A stretch of 64,000 bases of DNA from Pseudooceanicola sp050897975 (GCF_050897975.1 NZ_JBPAXY010000001.1:372001-436000), one strand, 5' to 3'; counted from the first letter of the stretch, positions 17,368 through 25,288 are shown. Notes: generated by a model from the letters alone, not told the origin. Made by a program: numbers and translations.

Positions 17368-17434
17368 GGGGGCTCTGCCCCCCTTGAGCCCTGGCGGGCT
17401 CAATTCCCCCCGGGATATTTCTGGCAATGAGAAA
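17368..17434 (-). repeat. Dispersed REP-like element, copy A (67 bp)
   Basis: Identical over 67 bp, in inverted orientation, to copy B at 21444-21510. The element reads, from its AT-rich end, TTTCTCATTGCCAGAAATAT, then CCCGGGGGG, an 8-bp hairpin (TTGAGCCC/GGGCTCAA, loop GCCA), and a G/C hairpin GGGGGCAGAGCCCCC. It lies in the gap between the aminotransferase promoter and tag. Together with the operator it accounts for what I can see in 17218-17564. Confidence 0.85.
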
Positions 17435-17564
17435 GGAGGGGCGATGCACGACAAAGCCCCGGCCGCGCGCCTCGGGGCCAAAGTCCGCCAAGGGGGCGCG
17501 CGGCCAGACGTCTCGTTTGCCGGAAGTTTCCTCAAGCGGCTTGCCCGGCCGTCAGGCCGGTCTC

Positions 17565-18152
17565 CTACCCTGCCTTCAGCGCCGCCACCCGGTCATGGCA
17601 GTGACAGCCGGTCAGGTGATCGTTGACCAGGCCGCAGGCCTCCATGAAGGCATAGACGATGGTCGGGCCCACGAAGCGGAAGCCGGCGCGTTTCAGATCC
17701 TTGGAGACCTGCTCCGAGAGCGGCGTCGCCGGGGGCACCTGGGCCTGGGTGGTAAAGCGGGGTTGCAGGGCCACCCCATCGACATAGCGCCACAGGAACT
17801 GGTCGAAGCCCTCGCGGGCCTCGATCTCGGCCCAGGCGCGGGCATTGCGGATGGTGGCCTCGATCTTGCCGCGGTGGCGGATGATGCCCGCGTCGCCCAG
17901 CAGAGCCTGCACCTCGGCCTCGCCCCAGCCGGCGATCACATGGGGGTCGAAGCCCTGGAAGGCGGCGCGGAAATTCTCGCGTTTCTTCAGGATGGTGATC
18001 CAGCTGAGCCCGGCCTGGAAGCCGTCCAGCACCAGCTTTTCCCACAGGGCGCGGCTGTCGCGTTCGGGCACGCCCCATTCCTCGTCGTGATAGGCCTGGT
18101 AGATCGGCTCTGCCCCGACCCAATCGCAGCGTCTTGGCGCCTGATCCTGCAT
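17565..18152 (-). CDS. tag: DNA-3-methyladenine glycosylase I
   Basis: Removes 3-methyladenine from alkylated DNA as the first step of base excision repair. The 195-residue protein has the HhH-GPD-like Tag fold. Zinc ligands typical of the family are present: Cys9, His22 (in AYHDEEWGVP), His179 and Cys183. The base-recognition Glu of E. coli Tag (in LEGQQAGLSW) is replaced by Asp43 (LVLDGFQAGLSW), a conservative change. The gene stands alone, divergent from the EAL gene with 62 nt between starts. Confidence 0.9.
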   Translation of the reverse strand: MQDQAPRRCDWVGAEPIYQAYHDEEWGVPERDSRALWEKLVLDGFQAGLSWITILKKRENFRAAFQGFDPHVIAGWGEAEVQALLGDAGIIRHRGKIEATIRNARAWAEIEAREGFDQFLWRYVDGVALQPRFTTQAQVPPATPLSEQVSKDLKRAGFRFVGPTIVYAFMEACGLVNDHLTGCHCHDRVAALKAG

Positions 18153-18214
18153 TGGCTTAACCCCCTGTTGATCTCTGGGCTGGTATGACCCGCGTGGTCA
18201 GGAGGCATCAAGTG

Positions 18215-19030
18215 ATGGCGGGATTCAAGTCGAACTGGACAGAGGTTCCCCAGGGGTGGGAGGACCCGCTGAATTACGCCGTGACCACGCGCGATGCCGA
18301 TCTGCTGGAAACCATCGCCCGCGCGGTCGAGGCGCGCGAGGTGGCCCTGGCCTATCAGCCGATCCTGCGCGCCGAGACCGGGCAGGTGGCCTTCTACGAG
18401 GGGTTTCTACGGGTCTTCGACGGCACCGGTCGGATCATCCCGGCGCGGGAGTTCATCGGCCATACCGAGGGGATCGAGCTGGGCCGCATCCTGGATTGCC
18501 TATCGCTGGAGATCGGGCTGGCGGCGCTGAAGGATACCCCCGGCCTGCGCCTGTCGGTGAACATGTCGGCCCGCTCTATCGGCTATCCCAACTGGATGCT
18601 GACCCTGCAACGGGGCCTTCAGGCCGACCCCACCGTGGGCGAACGGCTGATCCTGGAGATCAGCGAGCGCTCGGCCATGCATGTGCCGGAACTGGTCACC
18701 TATTTCATGCGCGACCTTCAGGCGCGGGGCGTCTCTTTCGCGCTGGACGATTTCGGCTCGGGCTATACCTCCTTCCGCTATCTGAAGGACTTCTATTTCG
18801 ACATCCTGAAGATCGACGACAGCTTCTCGCGCGGGATCGCCGAGAACCCCGACAACCAGGTGCTGGTGAAGGCCCTGCTGGTGATCGCCCATCAGCTGGA
18901 CATGTTCACCGTCGCCGAGGGGGTCGAGCGCGAAGAGGATGCCAACTGGATGGCCGAGAACGGGGTGGAGTACCTGCAAGGGTTCTATTTCGCCGCCCCC
19001 ACCCTCTACCCCTCTTGGGCCAAGGGTTAG
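18215..19030 (+). CDS. EAL-domain cyclic-di-GMP phosphodiesterase
   Basis: A 271-residue single-domain EAL protein, probably cytoplasmic, hydrolysing cyclic di-GMP to pGpG. The signature is EGFLR (62-66) instead of EALLR, but the metal and catalytic residues appear intact: Glu62, Asn116, Glu148, Asp178-Asp179 (DDFGSG), Lys199, Glu235 (EGVE) and QG at 255-256. There is no GGDEF, PAS or membrane segment; the first 30 residues have no known fold. The ATG at 18215 is set by a strong AGGAGG 9 nt upstream (18200-18205), in preference to an in-frame ATG at 18185 that has none. Confidence 0.85.
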   Translation: MAGFKSNWTEVPQGWEDPLNYAVTTRDADLLETIARAVEAREVALAYQPILRAETGQVAFYEGFLRVFDGTGRIIPAREFIGHTEGIELGRILDCLSLEIGLAALKDTPGLRLSVNMSARSIGYPNWMLTLQRGLQADPTVGERLILEISERSAMHVPELVTYFMRDLQARGVSFALDDFGSGYTSFRYLKDFYFDILKIDDSFSRGIAENPDNQVLVKALLVIAHQLDMFTVAEGVEREEDANWMAENGVEYLQGFYFAAPTLYPSWAKG

Positions 19031-19052
19031 GTCCGCCCCGGCGCCCGCCCGC

Positions 19053-19074
19053 CTGCGGCGTCGCTGCGCCGCAG
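19053..19074 (+). terminator. Hairpin after the EAL gene
   Basis: Perfect 8-bp stem CTGCGGCG/CGCCGCAG with a 6-nt loop, 22 nt after the stop of the EAL gene. No T tract follows, so it is a weak intrinsic terminator at best. Confidence 0.4.
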
Positions 19075-19083
19075 TATCCACCA

Positions 19084-19112
19084 TTGAGACGGGGCCACGG
19101 ATGTTCTATCCA
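19084..19112 (+). promoter_or_regulatory. Candidate phaA promoter
   Basis: TTGAGA (19084-19089) and TATCCA (19107-19112) are separated by 17 nt, giving a leader of about 40 nt to the phaA ATG. The -35 matches five of six consensus positions, the -10 only three. Confidence 0.4.
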
Positions 19113-19160
19113 CAGGGCAGGGCCTTGGGTTCGCCTCGGCTCATCAGGTGGAGGACCTAC

Positions 19161-20336
19161 ATGACCAATGTCGTAATCGTATCCGCGGCCCGCACGCCCG
19201 TCGGATCCTTCCTCGGTTCGTTTGCAACCACGCCCGCCCATGACCTGGGCGCCGCCGTGCTGAGCGAGATCGTCGCCCGCGCCGGCATCGACAAATCCGA
19301 AGTTTCCGAGACCATCCTGGGCCAGGTCCTGACCGCTGGCCAGGGGCAGAACCCCGCCCGCCAGGCCCATATCAACGCCGGCCTGCCGATCGAATCGGCC
19401 GCCTGGGGCATCAACCAGGTCTGCGGCTCGGGCCTGCGCACCGTCGCCCTGGCCGCACAGCATGTGATGCTGGGCGATGCCGCCATCGTCGCCGCCGGGG
19501 GCCAGGAAAACATGTCCCTCGCCCCCCATGTGGCGCATCTGCGCGCCGGTCATAAGATGGGCGACGTCTCTTACATCGACTCGATGATCAAGGACGGGTT
19601 GTGGGACGCCTTCAACGGCTACCACATGGGCCAGACCGCCGAGAACGTGGCCAACCAGTGGCAGATCAGCCGCGACCAGCAGGACGAATTTGCCGTCGCC
19701 TCGCAGAACAAGGCCGAGGCCGCCCAGGCCGCAGGCAAGTTCAAGGACGAGATCGTTCCCTTCACCGTCAAGACCCGCAAGGGCGAGATCGTGGTCGACC
19801 AGGATGAATACATCCGCCATGGCGCCACCATCGAGGCGATGCAGAAGCTGCGCCCCGCCTTCACCAAGGACGGCTCGGTCACCGCGGCCAATGCCTCGGG
19901 GATCAACGACGGCGCCGCCGCCGTGCTGCTGATGTCCGCCGAAGAGGCCGAAAAGCGCGGGCTGGAGCCGCTGGCGCGCATCGCCTCCTATGCCACCGCC
20001 GGTCTGGATCCGTCGATCATGGGCGTCGGCCCGATCTACGCCTCGCGCAAGGCGCTGGACAAGGCGGGCTGGTCCGCCTCGGACCTGGATCTGGTCGAGG
20101 CAAACGAGGCCTTCGCCGCCCAGGCCTGCGCGGTGAACAAGGACATGGGCTGGGATCCCTCGATCGTGAACGTGAACGGCGGCGCCATCGCCATCGGTCA
20201 CCCGATCGGCGCCTCGGGCTGCCGGATCCTGAACACGCTGCTCTTCGAGATGAAGCGGCGCGAGGCGAAGAAGGGCCTCGCCACGCTGTGTATCGGCGGC
20301 GGAATGGGCGTGGCCATGTGCCTGGAACGCCCCTGA
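19161..20336 (+). CDS. phaA: Acetyl-CoA acetyltransferase (beta-ketothiolase)
   Basis: Condenses two acetyl-CoA into acetoacetyl-CoA, the first step of polyhydroxybutyrate synthesis (the reverse reaction also serves ketone-body use). The 391-residue length is standard. Catalytic residues are visible: Cys88-89 region in NQVCGSGL, His in GHPIGASG (about 348) and Cys in CIGGGMG (about 377). GGAGG precedes the ATG by 7 nt. It is followed by a strong terminator and then phaB, so phaA and phaB can be transcribed independently. No PHB synthase is in the window. Confidence 0.93.
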   Translation: MTNVVIVSAARTPVGSFLGSFATTPAHDLGAAVLSEIVARAGIDKSEVSETILGQVLTAGQGQNPARQAHINAGLPIESAAWGINQVCGSGLRTVALAAQHVMLGDAAIVAAGGQENMSLAPHVAHLRAGHKMGDVSYIDSMIKDGLWDAFNGYHMGQTAENVANQWQISRDQQDEFAVASQNKAEAAQAAGKFKDEIVPFTVKTRKGEIVVDQDEYIRHGATIEAMQKLRPAFTKDGSVTAANASGINDGAAAVLLMSAEEAEKRGLEPLARIASYATAGLDPSIMGVGPIYASRKALDKAGWSASDLDLVEANEAFAAQACAVNKDMGWDPSIVNVNGGAIAIGHPIGASGCRILNTLLFEMKRREAKKGLATLCIGGGMGVAMCLERP

Positions 20337-20344
20337 CCTGCGAC

Positions 20345-20372
20345 AGAAAGGCGCCCCTCGGGGCGCCTTTCT
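20345..20372 (+). terminator. Rho-independent terminator after phaA
   Basis: A 12-bp perfect stem (AGAAAGGCGCCC/GGGCGCCTTTCT) closed by a CTCG tetraloop, 8 nt after the phaA stop. It should end most phaA transcripts before phaB. Confidence 0.9.
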
Positions 20373-20398
20373 TGCTACTGTCACATCGGCACGCTCTT

Positions 20399-20484
20399 AT
20401 ACGTGAAACTACGTATCGGGCCGCGGCGCGGGGGAAATTTCGTGAAGAAATTTTATTGCGCCGAACGACCTCAGGGCGTAACAC
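20399..20484 (+). promoter_or_regulatory. phaB upstream region: inverted repeat and candidate promoter
   Basis: ATACGT (20399-20404) and ACGTAT (20411-20416) form a perfect inverted repeat around GAAACT, followed by an AT-rich stretch in which GAAATTT occurs twice. Further down TTGCGC (20456-20461) and TAACAC (20479-20484) are 17 nt apart and could be the phaB -35 and -10. This would place the inverted repeat just upstream of the promoter, as expected for an activator site. Confidence 0.35.
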
Positions 20485-20520
20485 CATTACCGAGCGAATT
20501 TCATTGAGTGGGAGGATACC

Positions 20521-21243
20521 ATGGCTCGTACAGCTCTCGTCACCGGCGGCACGCGCGGCATCGGCGCGGCAATTTCCAAGGCGCTGAAAGGCGCAGGCTA
20601 CCAGGTGGCCGCGACCTTCGCCGGCAATGAGGCCGCCGCTGCCGCCTTCACCGAAGAGACCGGCATCCACACCTACAAGTGGAACGTGGCCTCCTACGAG
20701 GAAAGCAAGGCCGGGATCGAAAAGGTCGAGGCCGATCTGGGCCCGCTCGACGTGGTGGTGGCCAATGCCGGCATCACCCGCGACGCCCCCTTCCACAAGA
20801 TGACGCCCGAGCAATGGTCCGAGGTGGTCAACACCAACCTGACCGGCGTCTTCAACACCGTGCACCCGGTCTGGCCGGGGATGCGCGAACGCAAGTTCGG
20901 CCGGGTCATCGTGATCTCGTCGATCAACGGCCAGAAGGGCCAGTTCGGCCAGGTGAACTATGCCGCCACCAAGGCGGGCGATCTGGGGATCGTCAAATCC
21001 CTGGCCCAGGAAGGCGCCCGTTTCGGCATTACCGCCAATGCGATCTGCCCGGGCTATATCGCCACCGAGATGGTGATGGCGGTGCCGGAAAAGGTGCGCG
21101 ACCAGATCATCGCCCAGATCCCCACCGGCCGCCTGGGCGAGCCCGAGGAAATCGCCCGCTGCGTGCTGTTCCTGGCCGCCGATGACGCCACCTTCGTGAA
21201 CGGCTCGACCATCACCGCAAACGGCGGTCAGTTCTTCGTCTGA
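20521..21243 (+). CDS. phaB: Acetoacetyl-CoA reductase
   Basis: NADPH-dependent short-chain dehydrogenase giving (R)-3-hydroxybutyryl-CoA, the monomer for PHB. The 240-residue protein has the cofactor motif TGGTRGIG (8-15), NAG (about 81-83), the catalytic Ser in VISSINGQKGQFGQ and the YAATK motif (about 150-154), and ends with GGQFFV as is typical of PhaB. GGGAGG lies about 5 nt before the ATG. It has its own long leader after the phaA terminator and a terminator after it. Confidence 0.93.
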   Translation: MARTALVTGGTRGIGAAISKALKGAGYQVAATFAGNEAAAAAFTEETGIHTYKWNVASYEESKAGIEKVEADLGPLDVVVANAGITRDAPFHKMTPEQWSEVVNTNLTGVFNTVHPVWPGMRERKFGRVIVISSINGQKGQFGQVNYAATKAGDLGIVKSLAQEGARFGITANAICPGYIATEMVMAVPEKVRDQIIAQIPTGRLGEPEEIARCVLFLAADDATFVNGSTITANGGQFFV

Positions 21244-21265
21244 CCCCCGCACGCCTTGACAAGAC

Positions 21266-21295
21266 AAAGGGTGCCGGTCCCCCCGGCGCCCTTTT
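21266..21295 (+). terminator. Rho-independent terminator after phaB
   Basis: A 12-bp stem (AAAGGGTGCCGG/CCGGCGCCCTTT, one G-T pair) with a 5-nt loop and a TTTT end, 22 nt after the phaB stop. Confidence 0.85.
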
Positions 21296-21443
21296 GCCCG
21301 CCCGCCCATCGGCACCGCCCCCCTCTCCTCTACGTCGAAACACCCCAAGGGCAGAGCCCCGCCCCACCCCGCTCCCAAAGCTTCGCCCCTACACTCGGCC
21401 CCTGCCCGCGCCCCTCGCCGCAAGGCACCCTGCCCCCCCCCCT

Positions 21444-21510
21444 TTTCTCATTGCCAGAAATATCCCGGGGGGAATTGAGCCCGCCAGGGCTCAAGGGGGG
21501 CAGAGCCCCC
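21444..21510 (+). repeat. Dispersed REP-like element, copy B (67 bp)
   Basis: Identical over 67 bp to the reverse complement of copy A (17368-17434). It contains TTTCTCATTGCCAGAAATAT, a G run, the perfect hairpin TTGAGCCC/GGGCTCAA and a second hairpin GGGGGC-AGA-GCCCCC. It sits between phaB and a convergent DUF465 gene. Confidence 0.85.
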
Positions 21511-21690
21511 TGCCCCCCTCTCCGTCGGGCGCGCGCATCGCGCGACCGCCCCGGCCCCGGGACAGAGCCAAAATGGAAGGGCGGCGAAGCCTGTCGCCTC
21601 GCCGCCCTGGATCTTGGGGGGAATTATCGGAAGTCTTGGGTCTTGCCCCGCCGCCAAGGCGTCGGGGGTCGTCGCACCCGGATCAGGCGC
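21511..21690. other. Intergenic stretch between repeat copy B and the DUF465 gene
   Basis: With 21296-21443 and copy B this completes the 447-nt gap between phaB and the DUF465 gene. It is C-rich and low in complexity. I see no gene and no further site in it. Confidence 0.4.
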
Positions 21691-21861
21691 TTAATGCGCC
21701 GGGGCCAGGCGGGTGATTTCTTCCTTCAGGCGAAGCTTCTGCTTCTTCAGTGCGGTGATCTCGGACGACGAGACACCGGGCGACCGTTGGGCTTCATCCA
21801 CGGCCGCCGAGAGGTTGGCATGTTTCTTCTTCAGTTCTTCAACGTGGGAAGACAGGCTCAT
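21691..21861 (-). CDS. DUF465 (YdcH-like) small coiled-coil protein
   Basis: A 56-residue, highly charged protein predicted to be helical almost throughout. Leu spacing in SLSSHVEELKKKHANL and ITALKKQKLRLKEEI fits a short antiparallel coiled coil, which is typical of DUF465/YdcH. The function is unknown. The ATG at 21861 is chosen by AGGAGTG in the proper place and by the family length; the upstream in-frame stretch has no ribosome site. Confidence 0.85.
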   Translation of the reverse strand: MSLSSHVEELKKKHANLSAAVDEAQRSPGVSSSEITALKKQKLRLKEEITRLAPAH

Positions 21862-22016
21862 TGGGGACACTCCTCTCTGTGGTTGAACACTCTCAGTGCA
21901 GCATATTTTTACAATTCTGTCACGCGACACCGTGAAGCATCCCTTCGAAGCCCTTAAACCGGCGTAAACAAGCGTATTTCGTGCGGGAAAGACGCAAATT
22001 GTCCGCATCTTTTCGC

Positions 22017-22832
22017 CTAGGGGGCGAAATCCAGCGCCCCGGCGGCGCGCATGATGCGACTCGCCTCTGCCGTGTAGTCGCTGCCCTGGTCGGAATGGAT
22101 CTCACCCGCGTGCAGCAGCAGACCGGCGTGCAGACGGAAGGCCGCGCGCCCGCCCTTGCGCCCACGCAGCAGCACCAGCTGGCTTTCGCGCCCGGCGCGC
22201 GGCACCAGCGGCTTCAGTTCCAGCGACCCCAGCCGGTCGGCGAAGGCGGCCATCAGCTCGGGCAGGCGCTCGGCCCGGTGGATGAAGGTCACGCTGCCGC
22301 CGGGACGACAGCGTTTCGCCGCCGCCTCGACCCATAGCGCCAGCGGGGTTTCCTCGCCCAGGGCGCCTTCGCGGTCGTGGGCCCGGGCGGGCACCGAAGC
22401 GTCCCGGCGGAAATAGGGGGGATTGGCGATCACATGGTGGAACTGCGCCTGGCGCAGCGCCTCGGGCATGGCCGACAGATCGCCGCAATGCACCTGCATC
22501 TGGATCCCGTTCTCGCGGGCATTGCGCGCCGCCAGCGCCGCATAGGCGGGCTGGCGTTCCAGCCCCGCCAGGCGCAGCCCCGGCACCCGCGCGCCCGCGC
22601 AAAGCGCCGCCGTGCCCGCGCCACAGCCCAGATCCAGCAGGCTTTCGCCCGCCCGGGCAGGCACCGCGGCAGCCAGCAGCACAGGATCGGCCCCGGCGCG
22701 ATAGCCCTTCACAGGCTGGCGCAGCACCAAGCGGCCGCCCAGGAACTTGTCGGCGCTCAGCGCCGCGTCGGGCCAGATCTGCGGCAGGTCCGGCGGCTGC
22801 GATGCGGCTCTCTCACCGTCACTCGCGCTCAC
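22017..22832 (-). CDS. SAM-dependent N6-adenine methyltransferase, TrmN6 (YfiC)-like
   Basis: A 271-residue class I methyltransferase. The SAM motif is LLDLGCGAGTAAL (about 65-77) and the N6-adenine motif is NPPY (about 137-140). The arrangement with an N-terminal GGRLVLRQPVKGYRAGADPVLLAA matches the tRNA1(Val) m6A37 methyltransferase group (COG4123). The RNA target is inferred. It overlaps the upstream DUF2007 gene by 4 nt (ATGA). Confidence 0.82.
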   Translation of the reverse strand: MSASDGERAASQPPDLPQIWPDAALSADKFLGGRLVLRQPVKGYRAGADPVLLAAAVPARAGESLLDLGCGAGTAALCAGARVPGLRLAGLERQPAYAALAARNARENGIQMQVHCGDLSAMPEALRQAQFHHVIANPPYFRRDASVPARAHDREGALGEETPLALWVEAAAKRCRPGGSVTFIHRAERLPELMAAFADRLGSLELKPLVPRAGRESQLVLLRGRKGGRAAFRLHAGLLLHAGEIHSDQGSDYTAEASRIMRAAGALDFAP

Positions 22833-23044
22833 GGGCTGACCGGCAGGCCGTTGTCGCGCAACACCCGGGCCGCCGCCTCGTAATCGCCGTCGCGCACCAT
22901 CAACCGGCGCGGCAAAATCCCGAGAGAGCCATCCAGAACGCTCATGTTTACGTCCATTTCAAAGCAGTCTATATCCTCCCCCTGAAGCAGGGCCTGGGCG
23001 AATGCCACATGGGTGGGATCGGTGCTGCGCAGTAGCTCTCTCAT
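22829..23044 (-). CDS. DUF2007 domain protein
   Basis: A 71-residue protein of the DUF2007 (putative signal-transducing) family, related in fold to PII-like small domains. It begins MRELLRSTDPTHVAFAQALL and ends in GDYEAAARVLRDNGL, both typical. It precedes and is coupled to the methyltransferase gene. It is divergent from the polyprenyl diphosphate synthase gene. Confidence 0.8.
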   Translation of the reverse strand: MRELLRSTDPTHVAFAQALLQGEDIDCFEMDVNMSVLDGSLGILPRRLMVRDGDYEAAARVLRDNGLPVSP

Positions 23045-23088
23045 GGGTCCAGCCCTACCGAACCGCTGCGCCGAATGCCAGTTCCTTA

Positions 23089-23120
23089 ACGGGCCTTTCG
23101 TGACGGGCCTTTGACGGGCC
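23089..23120. repeat. Three short direct repeats between DUF2007 and polyprenyl synthase genes
   Basis: ACGGGCCTTT occurs at 23089-23098 and 23103-23112, and ACGGGCC again at 23114-23120. The spacing is 14 and 11 nt. They lie in the shared upstream region and could be a regulator site or simple duplication. Confidence 0.35.
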
Positions 23121-23160
23121 AAGGCCCCATGGGGGGCCGTGAATAGACGGGAGTGCCTGG

Positions 23161-24156
23161 GTGAGCCAAGCCGAGATGAAACCCAATGACGCCCTGGCCG
23201 CCGCCCTGTCGGCAGAGCTGGACGCGGTGAACGCCCTCATCAAAGAGCGCATGGCGTCGAAACACGCCCCCCGCATCCCCGAGGTCACCGCCCATCTGAT
23301 CGACGCGGGCGGCAAGCGCCTGCGCCCGATGCTGGTTCTGGCGGCGGCCAAGATGTGCGGCTACACCGGCCCCTTCCACATCCACCTGGCCACCACGGTG
23401 GAGTTCATCCACACCGCCACCCTGCTGCATGACGACGTGGTCGACGAAAGCCAGCAGCGCCGCGGGCGGCCCACGGCCAACCTGCTGTGGGACAACCAGT
23501 CTTCTGTGCTGGTCGGCGACTACCTCTTCGCCCGCGCCTTCCAGATGATGGTCGAGCCAGGCAACCTGCGCGTCCTCGACATCCTGTCCTCCTCGGCGGC
23601 GGTGATCACCGAGGGCGAGGTGCTGCAACTGTCGGTCTCCCAGGATCTGAAGACCACCGAAGAGACCTATCTGACCGTGGTACGCGGCAAGACCGCCGCC
23701 CTCTTCTCGGCGGCCACGCAATCCGGTGCGGTTCTGGCCGAGGCGCCGGAAGAGCAGATCGAGGCGCTTTATACCTATGGCGACGCCCTGGGCATCGCCT
23801 TCCAGATGGCCGATGACCTGCTGGATTACCTGGGCGACAGCGGCCAGACCGGCAAGAACGTCGGCGACGACTTCCGCGAACGCAAGATGACCCTGCCGGT
23901 GATCCGCGCCATCGCGGCGGCGGATGACGAGGAAATGGCCTTCTGGACCCGCACCATTGCCCGCGGCAAGCAGGTCGACGGCGACCTGGAGCAGGCCATG
24001 GCGCTGTTTGCCAAGCACGGCACCCTGGACAGCACCCGCCAGACGGCGCTGGACTGGTCGCAAAAGGCCCGCGACGCCCTGTCGGTGCTGCCGCAAAGCG
24101 ATCTGCGCGACACGCTGTCGGATCTGGCGGCCTATGTGGTGGCGCGGCTGAACTGA
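23161..24156 (+). CDS. ispB: All-trans long-chain polyprenyl diphosphate synthase (ubiquinone side chain)
   Basis: Extends farnesyl diphosphate with isopentenyl diphosphate to the ubiquinone tail (octa- to decaprenyl). The 331-residue protein has both Asp-rich motifs, LLHDDVVDES (DDxxD at 91-95) and QMADDLLDY (218-222). The residue five before the first motif is Ala, a small residue that permits long products. The start is GTG at 23161, set by GGGAG 7 nt upstream. UbiA, the next enzyme of the pathway, is encoded at 57087. Confidence 0.92.
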   Translation: MSQAEMKPNDALAAALSAELDAVNALIKERMASKHAPRIPEVTAHLIDAGGKRLRPMLVLAAAKMCGYTGPFHIHLATTVEFIHTATLLHDDVVDESQQRRGRPTANLLWDNQSSVLVGDYLFARAFQMMVEPGNLRVLDILSSSAAVITEGEVLQLSVSQDLKTTEETYLTVVRGKTAALFSAATQSGAVLAEAPEEQIEALYTYGDALGIAFQMADDLLDYLGDSGQTGKNVGDDFRERKMTLPVIRAIAAADDEEMAFWTRTIARGKQVDGDLEQAMALFAKHGTLDSTRQTALDWSQKARDALSVLPQSDLRDTLSDLAAYVVARLN

Positions 24157-24163
24157 ACCGGGC

Positions 24164-24239
24164 GGCGGGGGCGACCCCCGCCCTACGACAGGACCGGAAA
24201 CGTCAAAGGCGCGCCCCGATCACCGGGACGCGCCTTTTT
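24164..24239. terminator. Double hairpin terminator between convergent genes
   Basis: A perfect 8-bp hairpin (GGCGGGGG/CCCCCGCC, 24164-24182) is followed by a second hairpin (AAAGGCGCG/CGCGCCTTT, 24205-24239) ending in TTTTT. The second is a good rho-independent terminator, usable from both sides. Confidence 0.8.
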
Positions 24240-24259
24240 CATGTCTCGCCCGAAAGGCC

Positions 24260-25288
24260 TCAGTCGAAGATGCCCGCGACCCGACCCAGCAGCATGAAGG
24301 CCCGCGCGGTACGGGTATCGGCCAGGTCCTGGATGTCCTGATCGCTGCCAGTCTTCTCGAATTCCACGAACATCTTGTCAAAGCGGCGCAGAAAGTGATG
24401 CGCGGCGTCGCGGAAGATCGGATCCTGTTTCATCCGCCCGGCGGCCAGCGCCAGCGAGCTACGGTCGCGGATCCCCCCCAGGGCGGCAATCTGGCGGCCC
24501 CGTTCCCCGGCGGCAAAGCGGCGCCAGATTTCCGAGCGCGCGGTGTCGGGGCGCAGGTCGTCCATGTAGATCCCGTCCTGGCTAAGCAGGGTCAGCACAT
24601 CCTGCGCCGCCTGGATCAGCAGGGCCGTCTGCCGGTCCTTCAGCGCCTTGCGCAGGGCGGCAAAGCCCTCTTCGTCCTCGGCGGTCTCGGGGAAGTTCAG
24701 GGCGCGGACGAAATCGTCCTTCACCAGCGGCACCTGCGGTACCTCTGCGGGCGTGTCCAGCGGCAGCGGCGCCTGATCGGCATCCTGCGGCGCGGGCTGC
24801 GGCGCGGCCAGGGCGGGCTGCGTGCCGGGATCGGGCGGGGCCGAATGGTCGCGGATCGACGAAAAGGTCAGCAGCGCCGTTTCGGTCTTGCGCTGCGCCA
24901 TGGCGATCTCGTCCAGCTTGCGGGCGATGGTGGCATCGCCCCCCTTCTGGTTCTGGCTGACATAGGCCTGGCGGATCGCGTCGATGGCGGTGCGCAGGCG
25001 CAGGCTTTCCTCGCGCATCACCCGGGCCGAGCGCGCGGCCATCGCCGCCACCCAGATCATCGCCACCGGCATCAACACGGCAAAGACCGTCAACACCAGC
25101 TGCAAGGCGCGCAGCCGTTCGCCGTCGCCCGCATCCGCATCGTAAAGAAAGATGAAATAGACCGCCGCACCCAGGGCCCAGGCCAGGCTGGCCAGCACGG
25201 CCACGGCCTCGGCCACCGACAGGCCCGGCCGGTACTTGCTGTCATAGGCGCCAACCAGGGTTGGCTTGCTCTTCTGGCTCTCGCTCAT
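24260..25288 (-). CDS. Membrane protein of unknown function
   Basis: A 342-residue protein with two membrane helices near the N-terminus (about 26-49 and 62-85), a short helical stretch, a Pro/Ala/Gln-rich linker (about 150-187) and a soluble C-terminal domain of about 140 residues rich in charged helices. No family is recognised. The membrane anchor plus a large cytoplasmic domain suggests a scaffold or sensor, but there is no catalytic motif to support a function. It follows greA by 52 nt on the same strand. Confidence 0.7.
   Translation of the reverse strand: MSESQKSKPTLVGAYDSKYRPGLSVAEAVAVLASLAWALGAAVYFIFLYDADAGDGERLRALQLVLTVFAVLMPVAMIWVAAMAARSARVMREESLRLRTAIDAIRQAYVSQNQKGGDATIARKLDEIAMAQRKTETALLTFSSIRDHSAPPDPGTQPALAAPQPAPQDADQAPLPLDTPAEVPQVPLVKDDFVRALNFPETAEDEEGFAALRKALKDRQTALLIQAAQDVLTLLSQDGIYMDDLRPDTARSEIWRRFAAGERGRQIAALGGIRDRSSLALAAGRMKQDPIFRDAAHHFLRRFDKMFVEFEKTGSDQDIQDLADTRTARAFMLLGRVAGIFD

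Noticed and set aside
17384..17626. Short open frame through repeat copy A
   Set aside because: It exists only because the repeat has no stops in that frame; other copies of the repeat are in other frames.
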